Shown: positions 32,095-45,167 of the stretch, one piece after another
How positions within the stretch are numbered: position 1 is the first letter of the stretch
Layout: every line of letters begins with the position of its first letter
NCBI GenBank assembly: GCA_014773175.1
Contig: VXCM01000408.1
Location: forward strand, 138,615 to 202,614
Reading direction: 5' to 3'
DNA: 64,000 nucleotides
Source: Lucifuga dentata
Lineage: Eukaryota; Chordata; Actinopteri; Ophidiiformes; Bythitidae
Made by a program: the position numbers and the translations under genes
The notes under the pieces: model-generated
What the model was told of the DNA's origin: nothing
Databases searched by the model: none
What the model saw: the letters and a program-made list of their open reading frames with translations, nothing else

Positions 32095-35000
32095 CATCTG
32101 TGTAGGTGTACCTAATAAACTGGTAAGTGTTCATGTGGAATATAATTAGAATGAACAGAATGTTTAAAATGTTTCTCCATCTCTAAAGATTTGGTCTTTC
32201 TCCTCTCCCTCACTGCTGCTCTCTCCCTTTCTCCTTGCTTCTCCTCTCTCCCGCCCTGCATCATTCCTCTCCTGATGTGTCAGTGTAACTTTGGAGTCCA
32301 AGACATGAATTCTCTCTAAAGAATGTGTTTTCTATGCCACTCCACCCCTCCTCTATTATAGTCACACATTCTTTTCCACTTTTCCTTTCATAGAACATAT
32401 TATGCTTTCCAAATGTTTATCCATCAATGGCCACTCTGAGCATGGTCGTTTTCTCAAGAGTTGTGATATGTCTTTTCTGTTGTGTTTGCCCCAGAGTCAT
32501 ACATTTGCAATTATTGAATTTAATCATTATTTTTGCTCTGTTTTAGCTTGATGTGTTTGTTTATGAGTGACATGTTTTCCATTTCTTAGATTCACTCAAC
32601 TCTGCATGCAATCACAGATCACACAACCTTACAGCTTAAACTCTGAAGTAAATGTCATCGGCTAAACATTCACTCTTACCCTTCATATTTAGAACTAATC
32701 ACCCATTCATCCATTAATATTTGGATCAGTAGATGTCCTTCTATGTATTTTCTACCAAATATGCTAAAATCAAAGTGTAATAGAAGCATAATATCTTATA
32801 CTCACAACTTTTGCTGTTGTCCAGAACTGCTTTAGTTTTATGAAACTTTTGTCGTTTCTTCTTTCCCCTCCTTCCTCTTCCTTCTCCTTCTCCCTCCCTC
32901 TCCTCCTCCCCCTGTCCTCACCATCATCATTTTCTTGCTATTCATTATTTTCTGCCCCAATCTGGTAAAAATTTAGACTGCAACTACAATCTTTCATGTG
33001 AAGAGTTTATTCTTTGGTTCATACAGACAGTGTTTATGGTCATATATTACGCAAACTCCTAAGCAAACATTTTATTAGGCAGATAAAAAGTCCCAATGCC
33101 TTATGTGTTGGTGATTTAGTGTCTCATCACAACACTAAGTAAGGCATCTACCATCATCATCCACTCAGATCTGGGCAGTCATTCTCTGTTAAATAAACAA
33201 AATTAGTACCAGTATGCTGTAAATACTTAAGGAAAACATACAAACTCAACTCCAGCCAGCCTGATCAGATTTGAACCCCAGAATTTAGGACTTCACTGAC
33301 AGTATGTTTTTCTCATATGAGAGGATCAGAGACGCAGACTTTATTCAAACAGCAAATCTGTTTTGATAAAATTGCTCTTTCTTAAGCTTTAAAGAAATTC
33401 TCCACAATTTATATTTTCTCTAGTATGTGATTTGTGCTGTTTTATTTTTTTACTGCAAAAAGTGAAATGTGCGTTGAAAGGATACGGACTCTAATAATGT
33501 CCCTAAAATTTGAGAATTGTAATACTTGATGTAACCAGCAGGTGGAGCAGTGCACATATGAAACTCTGGATCTAGGTCTTGGCAGATAATCTAATAACAC
33601 AAAGGCACGTTAGACTAGTCAGTTTTACGTTTCACAAGAAATTAAACTAATTTTATGCATAAGAGTATAGTTAACCCTACCCAAACTCTTTTGATGACAA
33701 CTGATAAAAAAAATAATAATAATCCAGAGCTTTGAGAAAAAGAACAGTTTTAGAGGTCACAGATTGCAGTTTGATGTATATCAACATAAATTCTGAATTA
33801 ATTCTAGATGGCAAAAGATTCCTGATGGATTCAACAGAGCTCAGCAGCTTAAAGCAGTGTCTCTGGATCTTAAATTAGCTGGACCACACTGTTTAACTGT
33901 TTTATGGCCACAGGAAAAAATAATTTATTTGCTTAATTCGCACAGATTTTAGGGTTTGTATACACACAACCATAAGGAAGTAGTTGAAACACCAGTGAAA
34001 GAGGATTAAATGGTTTCTGCCACTTCTGTGATTTCAACCAACACTTAAAGAGAATGCTCTCATTAAAATATATGGAAAACAAGATCAAAATTGTGTTGTC
34101 AAAGAGTGCCTTTTCATGGGATGTACTTGCATTGCTTACCCATATTAAAAAATAGCTACAAGACATTGATTACAAGATAGTTTTGATCTATGATAAGTTA
34201 TTTGAACACTATCATATCAAGTGTGTCATTCTTTGGAAAGACTCAAAATCAGAGGAATATATATTTTCTCCTATAAATTGACAATTGATGTGATAATGAA
34301 AAGTTTAATCAGCATTAGTGACAGAAGTGTGCCTGGAACTCAATTTAGCTTTGTTTCATGTCAATGATACACATGAATAAAGGGAGTTTACCAAAAGAAT
34401 CTACTTAAATTCATCTTGTTGACAGTTTAACATTTACTAAGTTATCATCTGTAAAGCGTAGCTCGTTAATTACTAGTTTTTTAAGATGCCCTTTGCATAT
34501 TGTAAATTATTATCTGTATGCAGTACATCAAAGAGCGGTGTAAAGACAAAAGTGAGTATCAAGGCCATAATTCATGACCCTTTGCCTCACAGGCTCTTTG
34601 TGTTGAAAAGAAGATTTTTATAGAAGCCTTTATAGCTGCGTAGGGATGGAAACCTGATGCTGCACTGGCTTCCATGGACTCGGTTAATATAAATATTACC
34701 ACACATACCCCTGAAGTCACAGACAACAAAACTCTCACTGGCTCTCGCCCTGTGCTAGGACAAGTCATTTCAGGCGGGAGACACTCATCATCCCCATGAC
34801 ATATTAAGGCTACAGGGACTTTGAGGATTCACACTGGCGGGGTGGCCCTAACAAGGTCGGTGGGGTGAGGCCGATGATAGCTTGAATGATGGAGGCAGTA
34901 TAAGCAAAACTGAGGCGCAGAGGAGCCAAGAGGGATATTCAGTCACTTTGCCCATGCTGCTTTAGTGTGATAGGAAGAAGAGGAGGGAAGTCAAGCTGAG

Positions 35001-35989
35001 GGGACAGAGATGAAGAAAGAGAAGAAAGAAGTAAGAGAGTCAGGTGGTGAGGGAGCCAGAAAGCAAGGCAGAATGGATAACGAAAACATGCCAGATAGTA
35101 AACACATGATAATCTCTCGACTTGTTTATTAGTTGGAAGGTGTTGCACAAGGCAGCTCTGCAATTCATACTCTACTGCCAACCTCCTTTTCACCACAGCA
35201 CACTCCTCCTTCTGTTTCGGCCTCCCCAGTCTCTGCATTTCAACCAGCTGATAAATTTTTACTGCGTTGTTATGTTTTGAAACCACACTTATTCAGTCAC
35301 ACACACACACACATCATGAAATAGATCTAGTGACTTGTGGCTTGTCAGTGCTCCTAACTATGTAAACAAGATCATTTGAGGCCCTCTAAGTGAATCTTTC
35401 TGATAGACCTGTTTAAGCAATTAAACTTACTAAACCTTATTAGCAAGGGTGGTCACAGCGAGGGGATGGAGAGAAAGTGGGAGGGTGTAGGAGAAATTTT
35501 AGGCCATGATGACACTGTGGTTTGCTTCACTGTAGGGGGGATTCATTTCAGGTATTTGGCGATACAAACTGCTTATTTGCTCCACTCTGGTCATTAATCT
35601 GTCTCTGATGTCTGTACCTGCATCATGTCTCTCCATCTATCTATCTAATATGTGACATTTCACTAGATATCTGTCTTTATACCATTACATATAACTTTAT
35701 TTACCATCCGGTTGTCTCCATATCCTCTATCTGAAAAACAAAAATGTTCAGTAATTTGAGAATGAAACAAGGTAACTATGATGTAAGAAGGAAAATCAGA
35801 AGATGTTTTATGGAAAGTGAATGGAGACAAGCATGCAGACAAGTCCTGTCACCTGTTGCTTATCTTCACCATCTTATCAGTGAAGTTACTCAACTTAGAC
35901 TCTGTCTTGATGACATTACAAATTTAAGCCCAGGTGTTTGGTTTCTGGAATAGAAAACAAACAAACATTTAAACGGCTCGAAGTAGTAC

Positions 35990-36408
35990 TGTACTGTACT
36001 TTAATACAGTAAAAGTGTTCTTTTCTGTCTGCTTGCACTTTATCTGTACTTCATCTGATCCTTAAACTCTTTGCACGTGCCAAAATGCACAACCCCACTT
36101 TATGGAACTTTATGGAATTGTGAACTCTTTGCACAGACTTTTACGCTTACTTTAGTACAGTAAACATGTTCTTTTGTACTATTCTCTGACTATTCTCTTT
36201 GTCTTGTTACTGCATTCTTGTCTATGTGTACTATGCTAAATGTAGCACCAGGAGGTCCTGGAGAAAGAGCATTTCATCCCGCCTGTGTACTTGTATATGG
36301 ATGGTTTGACAATAAAGCTCTGATTGATTGATTGNTCATCCCGCCTGTGTACTTGTATATGGATGGTTTGACAATAAAGCTCTGATTGATTGATTGATTG
36401 ATTGAAGT
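35990..36408 (+). mobile_element. 3' tail of a non-LTR retrotransposon (LINE-like) ending in (ATTG)n
   Basis: The segment ends with CATTTCATCCCGCCTGTGTA, then ATATGG...GACAATAAAGCTCTGATTG and an ATTG tetranucleotide tail. Such a tail (CATTTCxT...TGTATATG...TGACAATAAAG plus short tandem repeat) is characteristic of teleost LINE and tRNA-SINE 3' ends. No reverse-transcriptase frame remains. The family is not assigned. The last part is duplicated by the assembly around the N at 36335. Confidence 0.5.
36274..36396 (+). repeat. 61-bp direct duplication around a single N
   Basis: Bases 36274-36334 equal 36336-36396 with one N at 36335. This is the third example in the window of the same contig-overlap pattern. 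Confidence 0.8.
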
Positions 36409-36446
36409 ACACAAAATAAGTGTGTTTTAAAGAAAACATGCCTTTC

Positions 36447-36481
36447 AAGCCCGCCGGCGGGTTTTGGGGTCCAGAGGGTTA
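36447..36481. mobile_element. Possible piggyBac-like terminal sequence with TTAA
   Basis: On the minus strand this reads TTAACCCTCTGGACCCCAAA followed by the palindrome CCCGCCGGCGGG. piggyBac elements insert at TTAA and have termini beginning CCC, so this could be one end of a MITE. I did not find the partner end, so the call is weak. Confidence 0.3.
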
Positions 36482-38695
36482 ATATGTACAGAAGTCTACT
36501 TGTCTTCCTGTGTAACTGTCCTTGTTTCTCCTCGTTGCATCATCACTGCTTTCTGTCCTCATGGACTACAAGCAGATTTACACCTCAATCAGCATCTTTG
36601 TACTGGCACTATATTGTCTCTGTGGCCGGCAGCATGTGTTTCCATTTGTCAGGCTATGGCCTTCCATTAACTCCCCACCCAACTGTCACATGAGACTTGT
36701 CCCTCTGTTTCCTGGAAAACAGTGCATCCCAAACGTCAGGAGATATCAAGCACAAGCCCCTCCAAAGGGGATAAGAGGTGTTAAGTGGCTTAATGTATAC
36801 ATTCCCGGGGACGCAGAGTACTAGAGGGGGCTCAGTGCTTGACTCATGTAAGCACTGAGCTGAGAAGAGAGAGGTCCAGAATGGGAGAGAGGGGGACGGA
36901 AAGGGAGAGCGAGACTGGGTGGACAATGTAGACATGACCAAAGAGGCAGGAAAGATGAAAGGAAAATAAGATATAAGACGAATGAGGGGGAGAAACACAA
37001 GGGAGGAGGAATCAGAGGAGGGATTGAGATGGAAAGAGGAAGGAGAGAGTTAATGGGAAAGGTGGGTCACAGTGTTCCATCAGATTGTGCTGTTACAGGC
37101 CTGTGGGCGCCAAGGCAGCCTGACTTTTGCATTTGGAGGCTGTGGGGGGCAGATAGTCAGAGGGAGGTGATGATGTGCATGCTGTGCAAATAGATGGGCC
37201 TGAGGTCTATTTATAAGTCCATCTGGAGTGGCCCTTAGCAGGGGTTAGCACAGGTCCCACTGACATACACACACCCTCACTGCATATTAGCAGCTTTCTT
37301 CCACCAGAGAGCCACTCCAATTTGATATTGTGCACACTTCAATGTAATAGTTAGGAGAGTGAATTTATTGTGCTGTTGTGTGTTTTTGTAGTTACTGATT
37401 ACTGTAGAACTGAGCTCAAATCTGTGTGTGTGTAGCAAAGTTACTGAGGTCTTAATCTATTTTACACTTAAAATGGTCACAAGTCCTTTGTGCTTGGCAA
37501 GACAGACAGATGTTAACATCATAGCATGATTAAGTAGTGACAAAAGAGCCTGAAATGTGGCCATTAGCAATACCACAGCACTCTTTAGGGGGCGGTGTAG
37601 TTGGAATGTAGGTGATTCTTCATCTACTAATTGTTCTTTGTGACAGATACAGGATACTGTATCCACAAACAGTATGGAGGTCAACCTGTTGTATGTGGAT
37701 TTCATGTGAGGTTTGTTATACTGTCAGCAAGTATAGTAACATTTTAGTCTATACAGTGAGTAAAAAAAATGTTTATCTTGTCTCTTCTCTTACTGCAGGT
37801 AACATGCTTTGGTTTGCGTCAGGCAGACAGGAAGATCATGTTGATATCACTATCAGGTTGTACTGTTCACTCCAGTTTTAGCCTCTTGTGTTCTGAAGCA
37901 CCTGTTACTTCACTCCGTCCAAAAAGTCATTGCTTTCCTCCATTAGTGTCCACAGCCAGCCCACGCTCTTATTCTTCAACAATGATGTTATTAGCACTTT
38001 ATAAGGACACATACTTGAAGGGTTCATAAGCTGTCAGTTAATGGGTTGTAAATCTTTTATTAACACCTTTATCAAAATATTGTATTAATAAAAAGAACCT
38101 TCAGGTTGCCAGGTTGGAGGATTGTTTTTTCTCGAGGAAGGCTTTGGAACCCAGGGCCAATAACTTTACATTGATGAATATTGTTAGGTGAAAAGGATTT
38201 TTTTTTTTTTAAATATATATTACAATAAAATATTACTTATAAATGTTGATACATCATCAATAAATGGTCATAGGATTAAGAAACCTCTTGTGGAACATTA
38301 CTTTTTATACTTTTGTTGCTTTTTGTAGTGCTAAGTTATGGCTCATTTATATACACAAAAACAAAACTGGAAAAAAGTAAAATTATTTTATTAGTTTTGG
38401 TTTATTTAGAGACTTTATTTTATTTAGACTACACTGTTTTTACAGATTATATAGGCATTATAGTACAGCTATATCACACATTAAGTTTTTCTTCTACTAT
38501 TTACACTCTCTTTATTAATACATACACACAACAGAGAAGACCCCCCCCCCACACACACACACACACACATACGCACACTGCAGTTTATACAGAAATATAA
38601 TTCCAACTTTAACTATTTACAAAAAATATATAGCACCTTATAGTATATACCTGTGCAATTTAAATCTAGAATTAAGAATTTTATAAAGACAATGC

Positions 38696-41600
38696 TTATC
38701 TCTCCCCCCTTCCTTCCCTCAGCAGCTCTTCTTCTACCCCTCCTCCCTCCCTTATTTTTCTGGCCTCCTTCTCTGCCTCTTCTGCTTTCCTCTGCTCCTC
38801 TCTCTCTGTCTCCATCAGCCATGGCCCTCCTAGGTAACTCAGGATCTCCTCAGGGCTTCCACGCTGCTTTGGCTGAGGATGGAGGAGCTCTTTGAAAAGA
38901 GTCATCACCAGTAGGCTGAGTCCCTCAAACTGTGAGGGAGGCGAGTTAGCCCATTGGTTCTCCTTTGTGATTGTGAAACTGTAATTTTCCTCCTCCCCAC
39001 TGCATTTGCCATCCCTGATCCTCTCCTCCTTTTCAGCCTCACAGTCAAACCACTCTTTATATCTGCGGTAGCCACGGTCATCACGTGTAGTCTCCTGCCA
39101 GGGAAAGCAACCGGTTAATAGGCAGTAGACGAGTATGCCAAGGGCCCAGCTATCAATACAGGGCTCCACTGTTATCCAAAGGTCCTCCACCTCCTCTTCA
39201 TTGCCATCATTAAGCCTCCTCATCCTCTCTTTTTCAATCTCCTTGGCTGGCTCCACCTCAGGAGTACAAAAAGGAGATTCATACCAGACAGCACGTACAC
39301 AAGTGCCAATGGCACGAGCGAGGCCAAAGTCACCCAGTTTAACCCAACGACAGGAACTGTCACACAGGAAAATATTCTCAGGTTTGATATCACGGTGGAC
39401 AAAACCCAGGGAGTGGAGGTACGAGACAGCACCACTCAGTTGGGACATCACCCTCTGGATACACTCCTCATCCAGCCCTTCCTAAAATGGAGAAACAGAG
39501 TGTTGCATCGCTGTCAGAAACATACTTTGTATAATGCACATGCAGTGCATCATGTCACATTAGATTAGAGATGAGAGAGGTTGAATCTCTTTGAAACACA
39601 ATCAACGTCACTGTTGCTAAGACAAACAAAATTGTGTTTTATCAGCACATGAATATCTGCTTCTCCTCTGATTTAGTTTCCGGGGCTCGAGTACATGTGG
39701 TTGCTGACGCTTTTTGAAATCCCTGCTCTAAATCACACACGCCACCTTCAAACAATGACAACAGGGTGGCCTGTATTCTTATCACTATTCTTTAACTGTG
39801 CTGGCAATGGCACAAACACAGGGGAGAGACCCTGGAAACCAGTGTCTTAACTTTTTTCTGACAGAAATGAGAGCTCAGTAGGTACTTTTCCTTTAAAATT
39901 ATTTTGAGAAAATTGATATTGCAGAAAAATCCTCATGGATACCATAGTAATGTATGTTATTCAAATACTTCTGTCATAAAGGTATCAAATTATTATTCAT
40001 CTCCAAATTAACATGATTTTGTAAGCAAACAAAACAGGATGAGCACATTAAATATGGCATTAAATATATCCTTACAGCAGCACTTTAAAAACCAACATCT
40101 TCATATATCATTCAAACTAACCTCTGACACGATTACATTGTAGAGGTCACCATATAGACCCGCCTGCTGAGCAAAGACATAGTATGATGTTGTTGAAAAG
40201 AAGATGCCAAGGGCCCGTGTCAGAGAAGGATGAGTGCAGTAAGAGAGGGAGAGGTTGTATTCACGAAGGAAAGAGGTGAGGGAGGTAGACCCACGAGGGA
40301 AGAACTTCAGAGCCATAGGAGTTCCTGGAATGAAGCATGATATGCATTGAATAAAAATATAAAATGTTTAAATGGCTCAAATTTTGTTTAAAAAAAAAAA
40401 ACATTGATGGAACACAAGAGGTTCCCATCACTGACATTTTGAATAAATATAACTGCCCCTTGGCATGGCTGTATTACATTAGCTGCAGTAACTGTATCCA
40501 AAGAATGGAGCAAAGCACTTCATTACAGAAACAGAAGCGTGAAAGGTTAAGTGAACAGTATTGAAACATGGATCTACCCTTGTAAGCATTACTGCAACAC
40601 TGATCCCACATAACGTGTAGTTTCTACATGAGAGAAACTTGAGACTGTGATAAATGTACTGTAGTGGAGAAATGTGATTTCACAGCTCAGCTTGAGTGGT
40701 ATTAAGAGTTCAAACACATTTACAAAATTCTTGATCATACTAATATTGATTCAGCTGAGATGAAATCAATCCAAACTGCCATAATCTTTACTCTTAAAGT
40801 TTCACCAACCTCTCTTTCTGTGCACAGCCAGCATGACTTTTCCATAGGAACCTTCTCCCAGTAGCTTGACCACCTGGAAATGGTTGGAGACCTTCAGGCT
40901 GGTCATGGACTGGGCGGATAGGAAACATAGCTCATCAAGTTCCGCTGCAGCCTGTGCACATGTACAAAGACACACATGTAAGGATGTACAATTACACAAA
41001 TCCATATGAACTGTATAACTGTGGTATATGAAGATTGATGTAGTAATGTAAATCAACGACAGCAGAAATTGATAGCACATACTTGACTGGCATGTGTTAA
41101 TGCTGATGATGGATGACTTCACGAAGTCTGAATCTGAGGTGACACATGCTGATATGTTACCTGAACCTGGTACATGATTCATTGCATAATGAGAATCTTA
41201 CAACTTTGAAGCTCATATATCTTGTTAGTTACAGCAAAGTGTTCAACAACATTCTTGCATAGTAAAAAGGGAATTTCTGTGTTTCTACCAATTCATTAAT
41301 TTTCTTTGCATGCTATCAACATTAGAGGCAATTATATCACTGGTCTCAGCATGCTTTGAGCAGAAAGCTGGGAAACATATGATCACTATTCTTAGTCAAC
41401 CAACACTTTCTGCTTATTTTGCACAATTGTTGATGCAATTGCACAAACATGAAATATTAACATGATATCCTATCTGGGCGATCAAAACATTTGGTGCTGT
41501 CATTCAGTTTCCTCTGTTGCATGAAGCCGCATCCATGATGACATCCTTTAAAGTACATCCCCACCACATACCCCAGCAAATTAGGAAGGGTGTGAACACA

Positions 41601-42868
41601 GTTACAACATTCAGCTTAACATAAAAGATAAAGGGATCATACCAGGATAGCATATTTTTCATTTTGACCTTTCACACCCACACTTGTGTAACTGAGCTTA
41701 ATTGGCAACCTATTTTAATTTAAATTAAATTACATTTGTTCCATTTCTGCACACCACTGTAACATTTTGTTGGTTAGTTAACCATCAGAGATTTCTTAAT
41801 GATTTTCATTACAATAACCAGTCGTATTATCTTAAACCAAACTAGAGAAATAGTTTGATGTTGTCATAAGCAAACAAATGCGATGTGGTACATTTAGGAG
41901 ATCATCAAAGTTGTGGTTTTCAGTGTTCTAGTATGTGGACAATTTGATGTACATCCAAAAAGTAAGACTTGCAGGTTTTAGTGTGTGGTGATAAGCACAG
42001 ATAGAATGACTGGCTGTATTGACCAATTGACTGATTCTTTCTATAAGTGTACCAGTAATCCCTTGTTCTATCTAAATGGTTACCATCTGGGACATTGGGA
42101 AAGCACTCAGGTTAACGAAATACCTGCATTACATTGCATTTCTGAGACATTGTCAAAATGCAGGAAAAGTAAAACTACAGATTTGATGTTCTGCAGGCAA
42201 CCTTACACTTCAAACACCTTTGTACTACTTATTATGTAGGTTGTGCACATTGATATACATGGCCAGATGGGAAAACAGAAAGATGCTGTCTATTTATATG
42301 AAAATATACATTTTTAGAAAAAACTACAACTCAAAGTGACCATATTTGAATTAAAAACTCAGTTTGGTTTCATTGACTTTACCACATTATTACATACTTA
42401 GTTTGCTCTTCATTCAATCAGAGCACATCCTTGTAAGTTGAGGTGATTATTAAATAATCTGATTTATTAGTCAGTAGATGTTGGCGTAGCAGCAAGTGGT
42501 CTCTAATTTATTTAGAGTTCTGCAGGAGCTAACACTATTAACAAATTCAAGGAAATAAGTAAACATGCTAAAAATCTAATCAAGCTCTCAAGCTGAAAAA
42601 TCCTCTCAACTTTAGCAGCCTCAGCAGAAGTTTACAATATAAAGCCAACAAGACATATGCACCATGTGTGCGCTTCCTGTCATCACATCATGCAACTGCA
42701 GAATACATTTGATATGTCAAACTGTGTGTTGCAGCAGAAGAATGGGCTTGTTATTGCATTTCTTTGTGTTTTGTTTGCATGATTTGTTTGTGGTTAAAGC
42801 CTTAGCCTGTGAGTATAAAAGTTTGATGTTGGATTTATACTGGCAGGAATAAAGTTACTTACTGTCAT
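38696..42868 (-). CDS. SH3-domain-binding kinase (SBK1/2/3) family serine/threonine kinase
   Basis: In transcript order the exons are 42868-42863 (ATGACA, tentative), 40951-40810, 40324-40122 and 39481-38696, in phase, giving about 378 residues. The kinase fold is evident: glycine loop GEGSYGKV at about 34-41, catalytic lysine in MALKFF (Lys56), HRDIKPEN catalytic loop, DFG in KLGDFGLARAIG, and DSWALGILVYCLLTGCFPW in subdomain IX. The family signature GTPMALKFFPRG...TSLTSFLREY matches SBK2/SBK3 (GTPLALK...TSLRGFLYE). The usual APE is replaced by TPE (FCTPEVEP), and an acidic insert with charged repeats follows. A Glu/Arg-rich tail ends the protein. Human SBK2 and SBK3 lie beside NAT14 and SSC5D at 19q13.42, agreeing with its place here. 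The two-codon first exon rests on one donor motif. I cannot tell SBK2 from SBK3. Confidence 0.75.
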
Positions 42869-43426
42869 TTTAACAGTTTCCCCGTTCAGTTGGTTGATCT
42901 CAGTTCACTTTGCCTTGGCTCTCTGCAGCATCTAAAGAAAGACTTTGACTTCTTGCAACCTGCTGTCACTGTAAATCACTGCTGTTCTATGCCAGTGGTC
43001 GGCTGTATGCTCTTGATTAGACCGATAATTAACTCTGAATGAAAGCCGATGTCGCTCCGTGGTTCCATGCAGCAGCACAGCAGTTTTATAGTGACTGATC
43101 GATGTTTACTGGACTCCTGGACAGTGACCATGTGCTTCTCCCCAGGAGACCCACACTGCACTCTCCTGCTCTCTTTTCCTACTCTTGTGCCAACTCTCTC
43201 TGTTTCTCGCCCTGTTATGCTGGCAACTACATGTGAACCAGCTTTAAGGTATTTCAAACACCCCTCCACACCCTACCCCCTCCACCCATCCCCCCTACAC
43301 AGCAGTGTTAATATACCAATGTTTCCAACCACTCAGTCAGTCTGACCATGTTAACCCATGGCTCTCCTATGCCTCCCCTCTCTTCAGCTGTCAATCAATT
43401 TCTGTGCTCTATAATCTCTCCAAATG

Positions 43427-43427
<1 letters not shown>

Positions 43428-43468
<41 letters not shown>
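43428..43468. repeat. (CT)n microsatellite
   Basis: About 20 CT units, in the spacer upstream of the kinase gene. Confidence 0.85.
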
Positions 43469-43472
<4 letters not shown>

Positions 43473-43757
43473 TCTCAGTCAGTCTGAGTCAGTGAACTCT
43501 CTCCACTCTGTAGCATGCCTCATCTAATCAACAGGCATGTTGGAATAGTTGGAACAGGCCAACAAGCTGTGTTTGTAATTCCTGAATTTATTAGGGTTTT
43601 GCAGGGTACAGTTCATGCCATTTATGGGCCTTTTTTTATTGTCCACTATCACTCTTTTCTTCCTAAATATCTCTCTCTTCCTGATAATATCTGCAGGAGA
43701 CAAAATAACATTGTAAAGCCATTTCACATCATATCAGGTCACTTCTTGACTCTAGAT

Positions 43758-44111
43758 CAGCGGTTCTCAAACTTTTTGAACCAACTTAGAAAACCAGAAC
43801 ATCTAAGTACCACCTCACCAAAAGCTACAAACTCTCAACCCACATAGAGTGAAAGCACATAGTGTGCACAAAGGATAAGATGGGTTATTTTCAACAAAGT
43901 CTCACTCTTAAAAGTGAATGATCATTTTACTGAAACGCTATTACTTAATTAAACCAATTTTATTTTTTAAATACTTTATCACAGTAACAGAGTTTCCATA
44001 GAGTTCAATTTTTTTGATTTTCTGCAGAAATTTCCAGAGTCATCTCATGTGCTATCAGAGGTTTCTTCAAGTATCACTTGTGATATATGCACCACAGTTT
44101 AAAAATCACTG
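43758..44111. mobile_element. hAT-like MITE with terminal inverted repeats and degenerate 8-bp target duplication
   Basis: The left end is CAGCGGTTCTCAAACTTTTT, the common hAT-Charlie-type terminus. The right end CACAGTTTAAAAATCACTG is its degenerate complement. The flanks CTCTAGAT and CTTTAGAC agree at six of eight positions, consistent with an 8-bp hAT target-site duplication. The 354-bp element carries no transposase frame, so it was mobilised in trans. Its decay suggests an old insertion. Confidence 0.65.
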
Positions 44112-45122
44112 CTTTAGACTTTGGACTTTCTTTGGGATTTACATCTGTTACCTTTTCATCATCATCAAATAACTATTTTTTATTAACTTTCCCCCATCTT
44201 GCAACTCCACTTACAATATCCTCTTGTAATAAAAACTGTCCTATTTGATTTCTTTCCAACTGTATCTTATGCTATATCCTCACAGACTGACATATAACAT
44301 ATCTAACAGCTGAAGCCTTGCCTTGCAAAACACTTTCATTCAGTGTGCCGTGCAATCTGGCAATCTGCGTGTTGGCCCTGTTTTCCGCTTAGTGCCAGCT
44401 GTAGCTCAGGCCTCTTCTCATGATCTCAACACCTTCCTTCTCTTTCTCTCCACGCAGATAAATTTCCCCTGTTACTACATACTACAGGATTATTGCCACT
44501 GGCCTGATGGTGTGTTATGTAACACAAACATCGGCTGCTATCACAACGGACAGCTCCTCTCAGGTTACCACCACTGCTTGTGTTGTGGTATGCCAACATG
44601 CTTCCATGTTTGTACTTGCACCATAGGGTCCTTTGGCCCCTGCTGTGGCAACCCGCTCTTCTACTACACTACCTAAATACAACCATCATCACTTTTCACT
44701 GCGCTGCTGCCAAGAGTACATTGATTCATTCATAACTACTAAATGTAATGACACAGAGATGCATAGCCTAGATAATTTACATACAAATGCACCAAATGAA
44801 TGTTCATATACATTCTACAAATGCAGATTCAAGCATGCAGACACACACAAGCACACATTTGTACATACTCAAATGAGCACACACCATTGCTGACAGGTAC
44901 TGGGAAGTTACATAATGTACTTCCTTTCCTATTTAGTTTCACTATTTTGGTTCTGATTTGTTTAAGTAATATTACTTACACAAGAGATCCTATTTAAGTA
45001 CTAAATAAATATAAAATGTTGAATACTAGAAAGACATACAAACATGTGATATGGAATCAGTGCTAAGGCAGTAGTGGCCAGCAAACATTATGTAATTGAA
45101 AGAAAATTCTGAGATATATTTC

Positions 45123-45123
<1 letters not shown>

Positions 45124-45166
<43 letters not shown>
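45124..45166. repeat. (GT)n microsatellite
   Basis: About 21 GT units in the spacer upstream of epn1. Confidence 0.85.

Positions 45167-45167
<1 letters not shown>

Larger units (their letters stand above)
31204..38695. other. 7.5 kb spacer between mfap5 and the SBK-family kinase
   Basis: This region should contain the missing mfap5 first exon(s) and promoter, and the 3' UTR of the minus-strand kinase at its right end. I see transposon fragments (about 31940-32094 and 35990-36480), pyrimidine-rich stretches near 32190-32260 and 32850-32930, and scattered short open frames without domains. No further gene is supported. Confidence 0.55.

Noticed and set aside
34939..35286. 115-residue minus-strand frame considered as the mfap5 5' exon
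   Set aside because: It has no N-terminal signal sequence and no donor in the phase required by the acceptor at 31203.
44323..44676. Cysteine-containing open frame of 117 residues
   Set aside because: Cysteine spacing suggested a secreted domain at first, but there is no signal peptide, no in-phase splice partner and no known family pattern. It probably arose by chance.
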